DNA of 64,000 nucleotides from Palsa-506 sp963836355. Its GTDB lineage: Bacteria > Actinomycetota > Actinomycetes > Streptosporangiales > Streptosporangiaceae. The notes under the pieces are model-generated. The model worked only from the letters and a program-made list of their open reading frames with translations, was not told where the DNA came from and searched no databases. The stretch covers positions 62,001 through 126,000 of the forward strand of contig CAWIJO010000018.1 of the NCBI GenBank assembly GCA_963836355.1, in the 5' to 3' direction. The position numbers and the translations under genes are program-made. Positions 16,246 through 25,069 of the stretch are shown here, piece after piece (within the stretch, counting starts at the first letter, position 1; the number at the start of each line of letters is the position of its first letter).

Positions 16246-18170
16246 CCTGCGGCAGGCGGCCGCCCGGCCGCAGCCGCAGCGACCGCGCGGACCAGCGGCA
16301 GCCCCGGCAGGGTCTCCAGCAGTACGCTGCGGCCGGCCTGGTCGCACAGCGGAACCTGCCAGTTCGGGTACTCGTCGTTGGTGCCCGGCATATTCTGCGC
16401 CCGGTGATCACCGACGGCATCGGCCAGCGAGACGCTGATCAGCTGCGCTGGCGTCCTCGCCAGGTAGGCGTACAACGCCACAGTGAATTCGGCAGGCCCT
16501 GGATTCGCGCCGGGAGCCATCAGTCCCTCCGCCACGAGGGCATCACGCCAGCGCGAGATCAGCAGCTCAGCCTCCCGCCGTTCCAAATCCTCAGACAGTT
16601 TCAGCAGGCCAAGGCGCGCCCGTACATCCACCTGCTCACCGGTCAGGAACGCGGTAACCGGCGGCAGGTCGTGCGTGCCGACAGTGGCCATGCAGCCGGA
16701 CCGCCAGTGCTCCGGGCGCAGCGGCGAGCCGTCCGGTTCCCTGGCGAACCAGAGCATGGTGGTGCCGAGGATGCCGCGCTCGGCCAGGTACTCCCGGATC
16801 CACGGGGCGACCGTGCCGAGGTCCTCGCCGATCGCCAGCGCGCCGGCCCGTGCGGCCTGCCCGGCCAGCGCGCCCACGGTCGCCCGGTGGTCATACCGCA
16901 CGTACGCGCCGCGGTCCGGGGTCATGCCAGCCGGCACCCACCACAGCCGCATCAGCCCCATCACGTGATCGACCCGTAGCCCGCCTGCGTGCCGCAGCGC
17001 CGCCCCGAACAAGCCAAGAAGCGGGCCGTAGCCGACCTCGGCAAGTCGCCGCGGGTTCCACGGCGGCTGTCCCCAGTCCTGCCCGAGCTGGTTGAACCCG
17101 TCCGGCGGCGCCCCCACGCTAATCCCGCTGACGATCTTGTCCCGGTGGGTCCACGCGTCCGCGCCGCCCGGATGCGCGCCTACCGCCAGGTCATGAATGA
17201 GGCCGATGGTCATTCCCGCCGCCCGCGCGGCCCGCTGCGCCGATGCCAGCTGCTCGTCGGCGAGCCATTGCAGCCAGGCGTGGAAACCCGCGGCCGCGGG
17301 CGACCGCACGCCCGCACTGTCTTCCTTGCTGAGACGGATATTCCGTGCCTCAGCTGGCCAGCTGCGCCAGTCTGACCCGTGCAACTCCGCCAGCGCGCAC
17401 CAGGCTGCCCAGTACTCCAGGTCGATGCCCTCCCGCTCACGGAACCGCCGGAAGGCGGCCCGCCGGATACCGCTCAGCGGGATCTGGTAGATGACCTCCA
17501 GGGCCGCCCGCTTGGCGGTCCAGACCGCGTCCCGGTCGATCAGCTCGCTGGTGGCGTTGCTGGCCCGCAGCGGCGCGGCAAGCTTGTCGATCTGCTCGCG
17601 CTGGGCGCCGGTCAGCTCCCGGTACTCCGGGATGTCCTCGATCCGCAGGTAGAGCGGGCTGGTGAACCGCCTGGTCATCGGCAGGTAGGGCGACGGGCTG
17701 ACCGGCGGCAGCGGCTCCGCCGCGTGCAGTGGGTTGATGAGCACGAAACCGGCGCCGAGGTCGCGGGCGCTCCAGGCGGCGAGATCGGCGAGGTCGTGCA
17801 GGTCGCCGTGGCCCCAGGAAGCGCGGGAGCGGAGCGAGTACAACTGGACGGCGAATCCCCAGGACCGGGCGGCCGGGGCGATGGCACTCGCGTCGGCGGC
17901 CGTTCCCGCCTGACCGTCATTAGCGGCGCGCTGGCGGCGAGCCGTGCACGGCTCGCTACCGGCACCCGGGTCATCAGGGGCGTGTGCATCAACCATTGCG
18001 CTCAGGTCACCCGCGCCGCCACCGTTGCCGCCATTGCCGCCGTTGCCGACCGCGGCCAGGATCGCGGTGAGCGCCTCCTCGCTCACCGCGACTTCCTTGC
18101 CACGCCAGTCCTGGTAGTGGTGCGCGATGCCAGCCGCCTCGGCTCGCCGGATCAGCTCAGAGTCCGTCAC
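16242..18170 (-). CDS. malQ: 4-alpha-glucanotransferase (amylomaltase)
   Basis: Glycoside hydrolase family 77 enzyme, 642 aa, transferring alpha-1,4-glucan segments in maltodextrin/glycogen metabolism. Signatures: INPLHAAEPLPPVSPSPYLP, the nucleophile region GLRVDHVMGLMRLWWVPAG, the acid/base region IGEDLGTVAPWIREYLAERGI, and GTHDLPPVTAFLTG. The N-terminal region has a Gly/Asn-rich insert (NGGNGGNGG) and a variable linker. Cytoplasmic; a stand-alone gene here. Confidence 0.92.
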   Translation of the reverse strand: MTDSELIRRAEAAGIAHHYQDWRGKEVAVSEEALTAILAAVGNGGNGGNGGGAGDLSAMVDAHAPDDPGAGSEPCTARRQRAANDGQAGTAADASAIAPAARSWGFAVQLYSLRSRASWGHGDLHDLADLAAWSARDLGAGFVLINPLHAAEPLPPVSPSPYLPMTRRFTSPLYLRIEDIPEYRELTGAQREQIDKLAAPLRASNATSELIDRDAVWTAKRAALEVIYQIPLSGIRRAAFRRFREREGIDLEYWAAWCALAELHGSDWRSWPAEARNIRLSKEDSAGVRSPAAAGFHAWLQWLADEQLASAQRAARAAGMTIGLIHDLAVGAHPGGADAWTHRDKIVSGISVGAPPDGFNQLGQDWGQPPWNPRRLAEVGYGPLLGLFGAALRHAGGLRVDHVMGLMRLWWVPAGMTPDRGAYVRYDHRATVGALAGQAARAGALAIGEDLGTVAPWIREYLAERGILGTTMLWFAREPDGSPLRPEHWRSGCMATVGTHDLPPVTAFLTGEQVDVRARLGLLKLSEDLERREAELLISRWRDALVAEGLMAPGANPGPAEFTVALYAYLARTPAQLISVSLADAVGDHRAQNMPGTNDEYPNWQVPLCDQAGRSVLLETLPGLPLVRAVAAAAAGRPPAAG

Positions 18171-18260
18171 TGCTCAATGATCGCGCCTGTCCGCGCCGGC
18201 CGTGCACTGAGCACCGGAATCGCAGGCTCGCGGTCACCGCTTGTCCGCTGCTAGCCCAGA

Positions 18261-18355
18261 CGTCACATCGAGCGGGCCAGGCACGCCCAGCAACCCGCTC
18301 GATGTCACATCGAGCGGGCCAGGTGCCGCTCAACTTCACATTCAGCGGGTTCGCC
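18261..18355. repeat. three spaced direct repeats with an internal palindrome
   Basis: Copies of the 21-bp element (c/t)gtcacatcgagcgggccagg are at 18261-18281 and 18303-18323, with a diverged third (ttcacattcagcgggttcgcc) at 18335-18355. The second copy forms a perfect 12-bp inverted repeat with preceding sequence (cccgctcgatgt at 18294-18305, acatcgagcggg at 18307-18318). Lies between malQ and the decayed ATPase; function unknown. Confidence 0.75.
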
Positions 18356-18370
18356 AGGCGAGACCGGCGG

Positions 18371-18947
18371 CTAGGCGCGGACGACGCGGGTGAGCTGGCG
18401 CCGAACTTCGGCGACTCGGTCGGTCAGGGCGCCGGCCCGGATGTCGATCGGCTCGAAGCCGAACCTCCGGTAGCTGTCCTCGTGCATCCGCTCGAACGCC
18501 AGCGACTCATCGAAGCTGATCCGGCGGGCGGCAGTCGGCTCGCAGAAGCCGAGGTTGCGGATGAAGAACACCTGCCGCTGGTATACCTGTTCCGCATGAT
18601 CCGGCCGATCTCATCGGACAGCGCCGCGGACACCGGGCGGCCCAGGTAACTGGCCAGCGCATGAGTGCAGACCGGCGAGCGGTCAAATACCTGGATGTCC
18701 GCCCGGCCACGGCTGCCTCGGCTTCCCGGCGGCGCTGCAGGCCGAGAATCTCGTCGATGAAGGACTCCTTCGTCCACGGCTCGGTCTCGCCGCGGGCCAG
18801 CGCGATCGCGATCACCGCCGTCGCCGCCTCGTCGACGACGCTGTACCCGGCGGCGCCGAGTAGCCGCAGGATCGATGTCTTCCCGGCGCCAGGCGCGCCG
18901 GTGCGGATGTATCGCCGGATAGTGGTCAGATCCCTGTGGATAACCAT
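18371..18947 (-). pseudogene. frameshifted AAA-type predicted ATPase
   Basis: Three reading frames together rebuild one ~190-aa P-loop protein. Frame 1 (from ATG 18947) gives the Walker A region TGAPGAGKTSILRLLGAAGY, VVDEAATAVIAIALARGE and FIDEILGLQRRRE. A shift near 18700 leads to DIQVFDRSPVCTHALASYLG. A second shift near 18600 leads to VYQRQVFFIRNLGFCEPTAA, RRISFDESLAFERMHEDSYR and the natural stop at 18371. Order and spacing fit the AAA_28-like family, whose partners are unknown. Two independent frame breaks make it a likely pseudogene, unless the sequence has errors. The 5' end lies in the 25-bp hairpin. Confidence 0.8.
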
Positions 18948-18998
18948 CAGCAGTTACGTCTTTCCACGCTACGGCGTGGGAAGACGTAACTGCTGATG
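18945..18998. repeat. 25-bp inverted repeat with 4-nt loop
   Basis: Arms 18945-18969 and 18974-18998, loop TACG. The arms are complementary over 25 positions except one T/G pair. There is no T-tract after either arm, and it overlaps the first codon of the decayed ATPase, so it does not look like a simple terminator. Confidence 0.9.
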
Positions 18999-19042
18999 AG
19001 TGGGGCAGGAGAAGGGAGCCAGGGCCCGACGTACCGGGTGGA

Positions 19043-19081
19043 CAAGTCTTGCGTGACAAGACATCATGTCAGGCATGACAG
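19043..19081 (+). promoter_or_regulatory. overlapping palindromes at the padR start, probable autoregulatory operator
   Basis: CAAGTCTTG (19043-19051), GTCTTG-N5-CAAGAC (19046-19062), GACATCATGTC (19060-19070) and TGTCA-N4-TGACA (19068-19081) overlap each other and the start codon of the PadR gene. PadR regulators usually bind palindromes in their own promoters, so autorepression is the likely reading. Confidence 0.5.
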
Positions 19082-19512
19082 GTGACGGCGGGCTGACCGA
19101 GCTGCGCCGCGGAGTCCTAGGGCCATGCGTGCTGGCGCTGCTGGAGCTTCGACCGAGGTTCGGCCTCGAACTCGTCCGCGATCTGGCCAGCGCCGACGGG
19201 CTGCTGACCAGTGACGGCACGGTCTACCCGCTGCTGAACAGGCTGCGCGACGCCGGCCTGGTGACCAGCGAGTGGCGGTACGACAAGGGCGAGCGCGCCC
19301 GGCGCTACTACTCGATAACTGATGCCGGGCGGCGGAGCCTGACGGCATTCCGTGCCCAGTGGGCGCAATTCGCTGCGACCGTGGACGGGGTGCTCAATCC
19401 CGAACGCCCTCCGGCCGCCGACGCGGGTAGCAAGAGATGGCAGTCAGGCGGCACACCCGGTCACGACCACCTTGCGGCAGCGGCCACCGGGAGCAAGGGA
19501 CGACAGTGCTGA
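19066..19512 (+). CDS. PadR family transcriptional regulator
   Basis: 148 aa winged-helix regulator. Typical PadR features: RRGVLGPCVLALLELRPRFG, helix-turn-helix into SDGTVYPLLNRLRDAGLVTS, then the wing EWRYDKGERARRYYSITDAG. Two in-frame ATGs (19066 and 19075) lie in a palindrome cluster, and neither has a good ribosome site. It is followed by a HAAS-domain gene overlapping by 7 nt, the usual PadR partner. That partner is frameshifted here while PadR itself is intact. Confidence 0.88.
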   Translation: MSGMTGDGGLTELRRGVLGPCVLALLELRPRFGLELVRDLASADGLLTSDGTVYPLLNRLRDAGLVTSEWRYDKGERARRYYSITDAGRRSLTAFRAQWAQFAATVDGVLNPERPPAADAGSKRWQSGGTPGHDHLAAAATGSKGRQC

Positions 19513-20214
19513 GCGGCACGGGACTCGACCATCCGCTGGTGCGCGATTACCTTCGCGAGCTGGACGATGCCTTCGTCGCGTTGCCCGCTGAGCAGGCCCG
19601 CGAGCTCAGGGAGCAGATCACCGCATATCGACGACGCCCTCGGGCCGGAGTCCGGCGAGTACCAGGTCGCTGAGGTGCTGCGCCAGCTTGGCCCGCCGGG
19701 GGCGCTGGCGGCCGAGGCGGCGCAGCCGGAGACCCCGGTGCCGCGGGCCGGCACGCTGGCAGGCGGCTATTGTCCTGGGCGGGCCGGCCGGGATGGCGCG
19801 GCCAGGCAGCCGTCGCCGCGACCGTGATCGTGGCGGGCAGCATGATCGGCTACGTCGTATCGGCTAAAGACCGCGGCTCCGCTCTACTTCGACGGGCTGT
19901 CCACCTGGTGGTATGCCAGGGACGCCAGGCACGAGATCACTACGGGAGGCGGACGGGGCGCAGCAGACCACCGTGCCGATCCGGTCCGGCCAGCGGCAGG
20001 GTTTCGCCGTCAACCTGGTCAACTCAAGCGACTGGACGCAGCCAGTACTCGGAGCCGCCGCGAACGCTATCAGCCCCGGCGGACCTGAATTTCAGATCAG
20101 CGTGGCCAGTACTGACCCGGACCTCGGCTCATCGGCACTAATGGATCGCCGATCCTGATCCGCACCTGGCTGGTCGCCTCGCGCGGGCCCGGCCACCGGC
20201 GAATGCTGCTGTAA
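19506..20214 (+). pseudogene. frameshifted HAAS-domain membrane protein, PadR partner
   Basis: Begins at GTG 19506 (LSGTGLDHPLVRDYLRELDD) after AAGGGA and runs through ALPAEQARELREQIT. It then loses frame near 19627, where GCATATCGAC appears to lack two bases relative to an expected Ala-His-Ile-Asp. The next frame continues IDDALGPESGEYQVAEVLRQ and LGPPGALAAEAA, the HAAS signature. Further breaks separate a membrane-like segment and a C-terminal stretch (YARDARHEITT, VPIRSGQRQGFAVNLVNSSD, ISPGGPEFQISVASTDPDLG) ending at about 20214. At least three disruptions, so a pseudogene. HAAS proteins normally sit in the membrane. Confidence 0.75.
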
Positions 20215-20349
20215 GAGACCTCCGGCCCGCGCTCAGCCAGCCGCATCGAAGACCAGAAATACGGCAGCCGGTAAGTGGTACGGGCAACGGCTACCGCGCC
20301 GCCGGTGGCAACACCGTCAGGTTCCACTCTGCCATCATGGCAGGGCGGC

Positions 20350-21789
20350 TCACCAGATCGGCGGGTGCCGGTCCTTCCACGGCCGGACCGCCTCCAGCTG
20401 GGCGGAGAGTGAGATCAGGGTGGACTCCTCCCCCATCCGGCCCGCCAGCATCACGCCGATGGGCAGCCCGCTGGCGTTCCAGTGCAGCGGCACGTTGACC
20501 GCCGGCTGCCCGGACAGGTTCTGCAGGGCGGTGTAGGGAGTGAACCGCTTCTGCCGCTCGAAGTTCTCGGCCGGCTCCACCTCGTCGAAGTACCCGACCG
20601 GTACCGGAGGCGAGGCCAGTGTCGGGCTGAGTACCGCGTCATATCCGTTAAAAATCTTCATGGCATTCCGCATGACGGCCTGCAGGTACGCCTGGGAGAA
20701 GATCAGCTCGGGCGCGCGCAGCGCTTGGCCGCGCTCGCGCAGGTACCTGGTCAGCGGCAGCAGCTCGCCTTCCTGCGCCGGATCGACCGGCGCGAGCGTT
20801 GCCATCGAGTACCACAGGATCTCGAACATCGGCACGACGTCAGGGCCGAACGGAAGTTCCACATCCTCGACATCGTGTCCCAGGCTGGTCAGCAGCGCGC
20901 TGGCGTCCTGGAAGGCCGCGACGCAGTCCGGGTGCACCCCGGCGCCGTCGATCACATGCTGCCGGGACCGGCCGATGCGGAGTCTGCCCGGATCACGGCC
21001 AGCGTGCGCGGCGAACGTCTGGCCGGCCGGCCGCGGCGGCTGGGTGTACATGTCGCCCGGGTGATTGCCGGTCATCGCGTCGAGCAGTATGGCCGCGTCC
21101 GCGACCGTGCGGGCCAGCGGGCCATCGGTGGCGAGCCCGGCCAGGTCAGGCATCAGCGGCCCGCCGGAGATCCGGCCGCGGGACGGTTTGATCCCGAACA
21201 GCCCGCAGACGCTGGACGGGATCCGGATCGACCCGCCACCGTCGCTGCCCTGCGCGGCCGGAGCCAGCCCGGCGGCCACCGCTGCCGCCGCCCCGCCGCT
21301 GGATCCGCCTGCTGACCTGCTCAGGTCCCACGGCGTGCGGGCGGGCGGCCCTATCCTGGTCTCCGTATAGCAGGGCAGGCCGAATTCCGGGGTGGCCGTC
21401 TTGCCGGTCAGCACGGTTCCGGCCGCCCGGAGCGCGGCGACGACGTAGTCATCCTCGGCCGCAACGTTGTCGGCGAGCAGCGCGCAGCCATAGGTGAGGC
21501 GGACCCCGGCGACCATGTTCAGATCCTTGATCGGGACCGGGATACCAGTCAGCGGCGACAGGCCCGCCAGGCCGCCGCCGTCGCCGCGACGCTCGCTGGC
21601 GACAGCCTTCTCGGCGGCGGCTGCCTGCTCCCGGGCGAGTTCGGGCGTTACCGTGTAGAAGGCGCCCACCTGGTCGTTCAGCCGTTCGATGCGCTGCAGG
21701 TAATGCTCGGTGATCTCGACGGGCGACAGCTGGCCCGCCCGGATCGCGGCGGAAAGCTCGATCACGGTCAGATCATGGATCTCGGTCAC
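20350..21789 (-). CDS. amidase signature enzyme
   Basis: About 479 aa amide hydrolase with the Ser-cisSer-Lys triad: lysine in GIPVPIKDLNMVAG, and serines in SAGGSSGGAAAAVAAGLAPA and QGSDGGGSIRIPSSVCGLFG. Start chosen is the GTG at 21789 (VTEIHDLTVIELSAAIRAGQ), where homology begins. The frame stays open for another ~650 nt upstream, but that part is only the complement of the NERD gene. Substrate unknown; cytoplasmic. Divergent from the NERD-domain gene with about 100 bp between. Confidence 0.9.
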   Translation of the reverse strand: MTEIHDLTVIELSAAIRAGQLSPVEITEHYLQRIERLNDQVGAFYTVTPELAREQAAAAEKAVASERRGDGGGLAGLSPLTGIPVPIKDLNMVAGVRLTYGCALLADNVAAEDDYVVAALRAAGTVLTGKTATPEFGLPCYTETRIGPPARTPWDLSRSAGGSSGGAAAAVAAGLAPAAQGSDGGGSIRIPSSVCGLFGIKPSRGRISGGPLMPDLAGLATDGPLARTVADAAILLDAMTGNHPGDMYTQPPRPAGQTFAAHAGRDPGRLRIGRSRQHVIDGAGVHPDCVAAFQDASALLTSLGHDVEDVELPFGPDVVPMFEILWYSMATLAPVDPAQEGELLPLTRYLRERGQALRAPELIFSQAYLQAVMRNAMKIFNGYDAVLSPTLASPPVPVGYFDEVEPAENFERQKRFTPYTALQNLSGQPAVNVPLHWNASGLPIGVMLAGRMGEESTLISLSAQLEAVRPWKDRHPPIW

Positions 21790-21888
21790 GTTACCGAACA
21801 GTAGACGGCACGCCCGGCTGGGTCCAATGTGGCCGACACGCCGTGAATCTCTCCATCTACTAGTAGGCATTCGGTTACGCTGAGAGAT

Positions 21889-22746
21889 GTGGATCGGGAA
21901 ACCTGGCCTTACCTGAGCGCGGCCGGGTCGCCGCCGCCGTCGGCCGAGGAACCGGGCCAGGAGACTCCGGCCAGCCAGGAGACTCCGGCCAGCCGTGCCC
22001 CGGCCGCCCGCTCGCTGTCCGGCCTTTCCGACGACCCGCGGGTGCCCATCTGGATCGGCCGCGCGGTAGCCTCCGCCGTGGCCGGTGCCGTCACCGCGAT
22101 CTGGGCAGGCTGGCGGCTCGGTGTGACCGTCGCCGCGCTGGTCACCATCGCCGACATCATCTACCGCTCGAAGACGACGGCGGCCATCCCCGCCGCTACC
22201 CGGGTCACCTCGGCGCAGCGGCGGTCCCGGCGCCGGCTGGCCACCCTGCGGATGAACGGGTACGTAACGCTCAACGCGCGGTCCATCCCCGGCAGCGAGC
22301 AGCTCATCGACCACCTGGTGATCGGCCCGGCCGGGGTGTACGCGCTGGACTCCGAGCGCTGGGATCGCCGGCTGCCGGTGCGCGCGGTCACCGGCGACCA
22401 GATTTATCACGGGCCGTTCAGCCAGCGGCACCGGCTGGAGCACGCGCGCTGGGAGGCGGCCCAGGCCAGCCGGCTACTGAGCCAGGCAGCCAAGTTTGCG
22501 GTCGACGTGCGCCCGGCGATGGTGGTCTACGGGCCAACGATTCCGTGGACGGTCGTCGGCCTGCTCGGCGTCGATGTGCTGAGCGGGCGCAGGCTCCGCA
22601 AATACCTGAGGCAGCAGGCCAGGGCCCGCCGGGCCGAGCGGCTGGACGCCCGGCAGGTCAGCCTGATCGCCGACGCCGCCGAGCGAGCGCTGCCGCCAGC
22701 CGGCCGGGCAGCATCCGGGGCCCCGCCCAGCGCGGCATCCCGCTGA
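21889..22746 (+). CDS. NERD-domain (nuclease-related) membrane protein
   Basis: 285 aa. The first ~45 residues are Pro/Ala/Glu-rich with a duplicated QETPAS coded by an 18-bp repeat. Two adjacent hydrophobic segments follow (AVASAVAGAVTAIWAGW, LGVTVAALVTIADIIY), then a NERD domain: GYVTLNARSIPGSEQLIDHL, VIGPAGVYALDSERWDRRLP. The NERD fold is related to Holliday-junction and restriction nucleases; enzymatic activity of this protein is unproven. GTG start at 21889 follows GAGAGA. No DNA-repair partners are adjacent. Confidence 0.8.
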   Translation: MDRETWPYLSAAGSPPPSAEEPGQETPASQETPASRAPAARSLSGLSDDPRVPIWIGRAVASAVAGAVTAIWAGWRLGVTVAALVTIADIIYRSKTTAAIPAATRVTSAQRRSRRRLATLRMNGYVTLNARSIPGSEQLIDHLVIGPAGVYALDSERWDRRLPVRAVTGDQIYHGPFSQRHRLEHARWEAAQASRLLSQAAKFAVDVRPAMVVYGPTIPWTVVGLLGVDVLSGRRLRKYLRQQARARRAERLDARQVSLIADAAERALPPAGRAASGAPPSAASR

Positions 22747-22774
22747 CCGGCAGCCGGAAAGCACCAGTCCACGG

Positions 22775-22941
22775 CCCGACCGCCGCCCCGGCAAGTCCAC
22801 GGCCCGACCACCGCCCCGGCCAGGCCAGGGCAGCCCGCCCGGCCAGGCCAGGGCAGCCCGCCGCCCCGGCCAGGCCCAGGCTGGCCCGGCACCCCGGCCA
22901 GGCCAGGACAGCCCGCACCGCGGCCAGGCCAGGCTGGCATG
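22775..22941. repeat. degenerate GC-rich tandem repeat, intergenic
   Basis: Imperfect copies of ccggccaggccagggcagcccgc fill most of the 247-bp gap between the NERD gene and menA. No coding frame is recognised. Confidence 0.75.
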
Positions 22942-22993
22942 ATCGCCGCGCCGACTAGGCTGTGACCGGCCGGTAAGTGACGAAAGGCGGGCC

Positions 22994-23866
22994 GTGGCGC
23001 AGGTACGGGACTGGGTGGCGGGCGCGCGCCCGCGGACGCTTCCGGCCGCGATCGTCCCCGTCGTGGTCGGCACGGGCGTCGCGGCTGGGTACGGGCGGCT
23101 GGCGGGATGTCGGGCAGTGCTCGCGCTGTTCGTGGCGCTCGCCCTGCAGGTCGGCGTCAACTACGCGAACGACTACAGCGACGGCATCCGCGGCACCGAC
23201 GAGCGCCGGGTCGGCCCGGTCCGGCTTGTCGGCTCCGGGCTCGCCCCGCCCCGCCAAGTGCTGGCGGCCGCGGTCGGCTGCTTCGCCGCGGCGTGCGTGG
23301 CCGGGCTTTTCCTGGCCGCCGTTACCTCGTGGTGGCTGATCTTGCTTGGCGGCCTGTCCGTCGCCGCGGCGTGGTTCTATACCGGCGGCGACCGGCCCTA
23401 CGGCTACCACGGGCTCGGCGAGGTTTCTGTTTTCCTGTTCTTCGGACTCGCTGCCGTGGCCGGGACTGCCTATGTGCAGATGGACCGGGTGGCCTGGCTG
23501 GCGCTCGCGGCGGCGGTACCGGTCGGGCTGCTCGCCTGCGCGCTGCTCGTCATCAACAACCTGCGGGACATCCCGACCGATGCGGCGACCGGCAAGCGGA
23601 CGCTCGCCGTGCTGGCCGGCGACCAGCGGACCCGCCTGCTCTACACGGGCTGCGCGCTGCTGCCGTTCGCGGTCGCCGCGGCCATCGCGTTGCTGCGGCC
23701 GCTGGCATTGCTCACCCTCGCCGCGGTACCGCTGGCGCTGGCGCCGGTCCGGCTGGTGCGGGCCGGCGCGGCGGGCCCCCTGCTAATCACCGCTCTCAGC
23801 CAGACCGGCCGGCTGCAGCTGGCGTTTGGCGCCCTACTGAGCATCGGACTCGCGGTCAGGTTCTGA
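22994..23866 (+). CDS. menA: 1,4-dihydroxy-2-naphthoate polyprenyltransferase
   Basis: UbiA-superfamily integral membrane enzyme of 290 aa, attaching the prenyl tail to DHNA in menaquinone synthesis. The aspartate-rich substrate motifs are NYANDYSDGIRGTD (about 55-68) and NNLRDIPTDAATGKRTLA. Eight to nine hydrophobic segments. GTG start at 22994 after GAAAGG. The 3' end overlaps the convergent SPFH gene by 11 nt. Confidence 0.92.
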   Translation: MAQVRDWVAGARPRTLPAAIVPVVVGTGVAAGYGRLAGCRAVLALFVALALQVGVNYANDYSDGIRGTDERRVGPVRLVGSGLAPPRQVLAAAVGCFAAACVAGLFLAAVTSWWLILLGGLSVAAAWFYTGGDRPYGYHGLGEVSVFLFFGLAAVAGTAYVQMDRVAWLALAAAVPVGLLACALLVINNLRDIPTDAATGKRTLAVLAGDQRTRLLYTGCALLPFAVAAAIALLRPLALLTLAAVPLALAPVRLVRAGAAGPLLITALSQTGRLQLAFGALLSIGLAVRF

Positions 23867-25067
23867 CGTCGCGGGCCGACTCCCCGAGTTCGGGGCCACC
23901 GGCGTGACCGGTGCCTAGCTCCGCGTCGGCTACCTCGCGCTCCACCTCGGCTACCTCCCGTTCCACCCGGATTACCTCGTCCCGGGCGCTGGCCGCCTCC
24001 GCCGCACGGGCTGCTGCCCTCGCGCGCGCTGCCTCCGCCGCCCGGGCGGCTTCCCCGTTCGGCGCAGTGTCGGCCGTCGCAGCGTCGCCGGGCAGCGCCG
24101 CGGCAGCACCTGCCATCTGGATGCGGCCGCCCGGCGGCTCGCCCCGTACGCCGGGTACGTCCGCGCCGCCCGGCGTGCCCGCGCCTTCCGCCGGGGCACC
24201 GAACGCGGTGCTCAGCGTCCTCAGAGCAGTGGTCACCTCGCTCGGGATCACCCAGAAAGTGTTACCCTCGGCCTGCGCGAGCTGCGGCAGGGTCTGCAGG
24301 TACTGGTAGGCGAGCACCTGCGGGTCCGCGTTGCCGTCGTGGACGGCCTGGAACACCGTGCCAATCGCCTCGGACTGGCCTTCGGCGCGCAGGATCTGGC
24401 CCTGCCGGTCACCTTCGGCGCGCAGGATCTGGCTCTGCTTCTCGCCTTCCGCAGTGAGGATCTTGGACTGCCGGACGCCCTCGGCGGTGAGAATCGCCGC
24501 GCGCTTCTCCCGCTCGGCCCGCATCTGCTTTTCCATCGCGTCGATGACGCTCTTCGGGGGGTCGATCGCCTTGATCTCCACCCGGGTGACCCGGAGCCCC
24601 CATTTGCCCGACGCGTCGTCGAGCACCCCGCGCAGCATCGTGTTGATCTTGTCGCGCGAGGTCAGGGTTTCCTCAAGATCCATGTTCCCGATCACGCTGC
24701 GCAGCATGGTCGCGGTGATCTGCTCGATCGCCTGGATGTAGTTGACGATCTCGTAGTCGGCCGCCCGCGGATCGGTGACCTGGAAGAACAGCACCGTGTC
24801 GATGTGCACGACCAGGTTGTCCTCGGTGATGACCGGCTGACCCTTGAAGGCCACCACCTGCTCCCGCAGGTCGATCAGCGGCTTAACCCGGTCGACGAAC
24901 GGGATGATGAAGTTCATCCCGGGCTCCAGCGTCTTGCGGTACCGGCCGAATCGCTCGATGTTGCGCGCCCGCGCCTGGGGCACGATGCGGACCGTCTTCG
25001 TCACCATCATCGCCACCAGCGCGATGATGACGACGGCGACGACAATTACAGCCACTTCCAGTCCCAC
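23856..25067 (-). CDS. SPFH/band-7 (stomatin-like) membrane protein
   Basis: 403 aa. One N-terminal membrane anchor (VAVIVVAVVIIALVAMMV), then an SPFH domain (IVPQARARNIERFGRYRKTL, EPGMNFIIPF, DSGDL-free core, RVTRVEIKAIDPPKSV). A long coiled coil follows with repeated AEGxxQ(S/G)xILxAEG units. The last ~110 residues are Ala/Gly/Glu-rich and probably disordered or helical. These proteins scaffold membrane microdomains. Two nt downstream of an NfeD gene, the classic SPFH-NfeD pairing. Confidence 0.9.
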   Translation of the reverse strand: MGLEVAVIVVAVVIIALVAMMVTKTVRIVPQARARNIERFGRYRKTLEPGMNFIIPFVDRVKPLIDLREQVVAFKGQPVITEDNLVVHIDTVLFFQVTDPRAADYEIVNYIQAIEQITATMLRSVIGNMDLEETLTSRDKINTMLRGVLDDASGKWGLRVTRVEIKAIDPPKSVIDAMEKQMRAEREKRAAILTAEGVRQSKILTAEGEKQSQILRAEGDRQGQILRAEGQSEAIGTVFQAVHDGNADPQVLAYQYLQTLPQLAQAEGNTFWVIPSEVTTALRTLSTAFGAPAEGAGTPGGADVPGVRGEPPGGRIQMAGAAAALPGDAATADTAPNGEAARAAEAARARAAARAAEAASARDEVIRVEREVAEVEREVADAELGTGHAGGPELGESARDVRT

Positions 25068-25069
25068 TG

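Noticed and set aside
18261..18355. Possible CRISPR array
   Set aside because: Only three diverged repeats with unequal spacers and no cas genes.
20097..20327. 76-codon minus-strand frame
   Set aside because: Overlaps the HAAS pseudogene end, no ribosome site, no recognisable sequence.
21790..22443. N-terminal extension of the amidase
   Set aside because: Complement of the NERD gene; amidase homology starts near GTG 21789.
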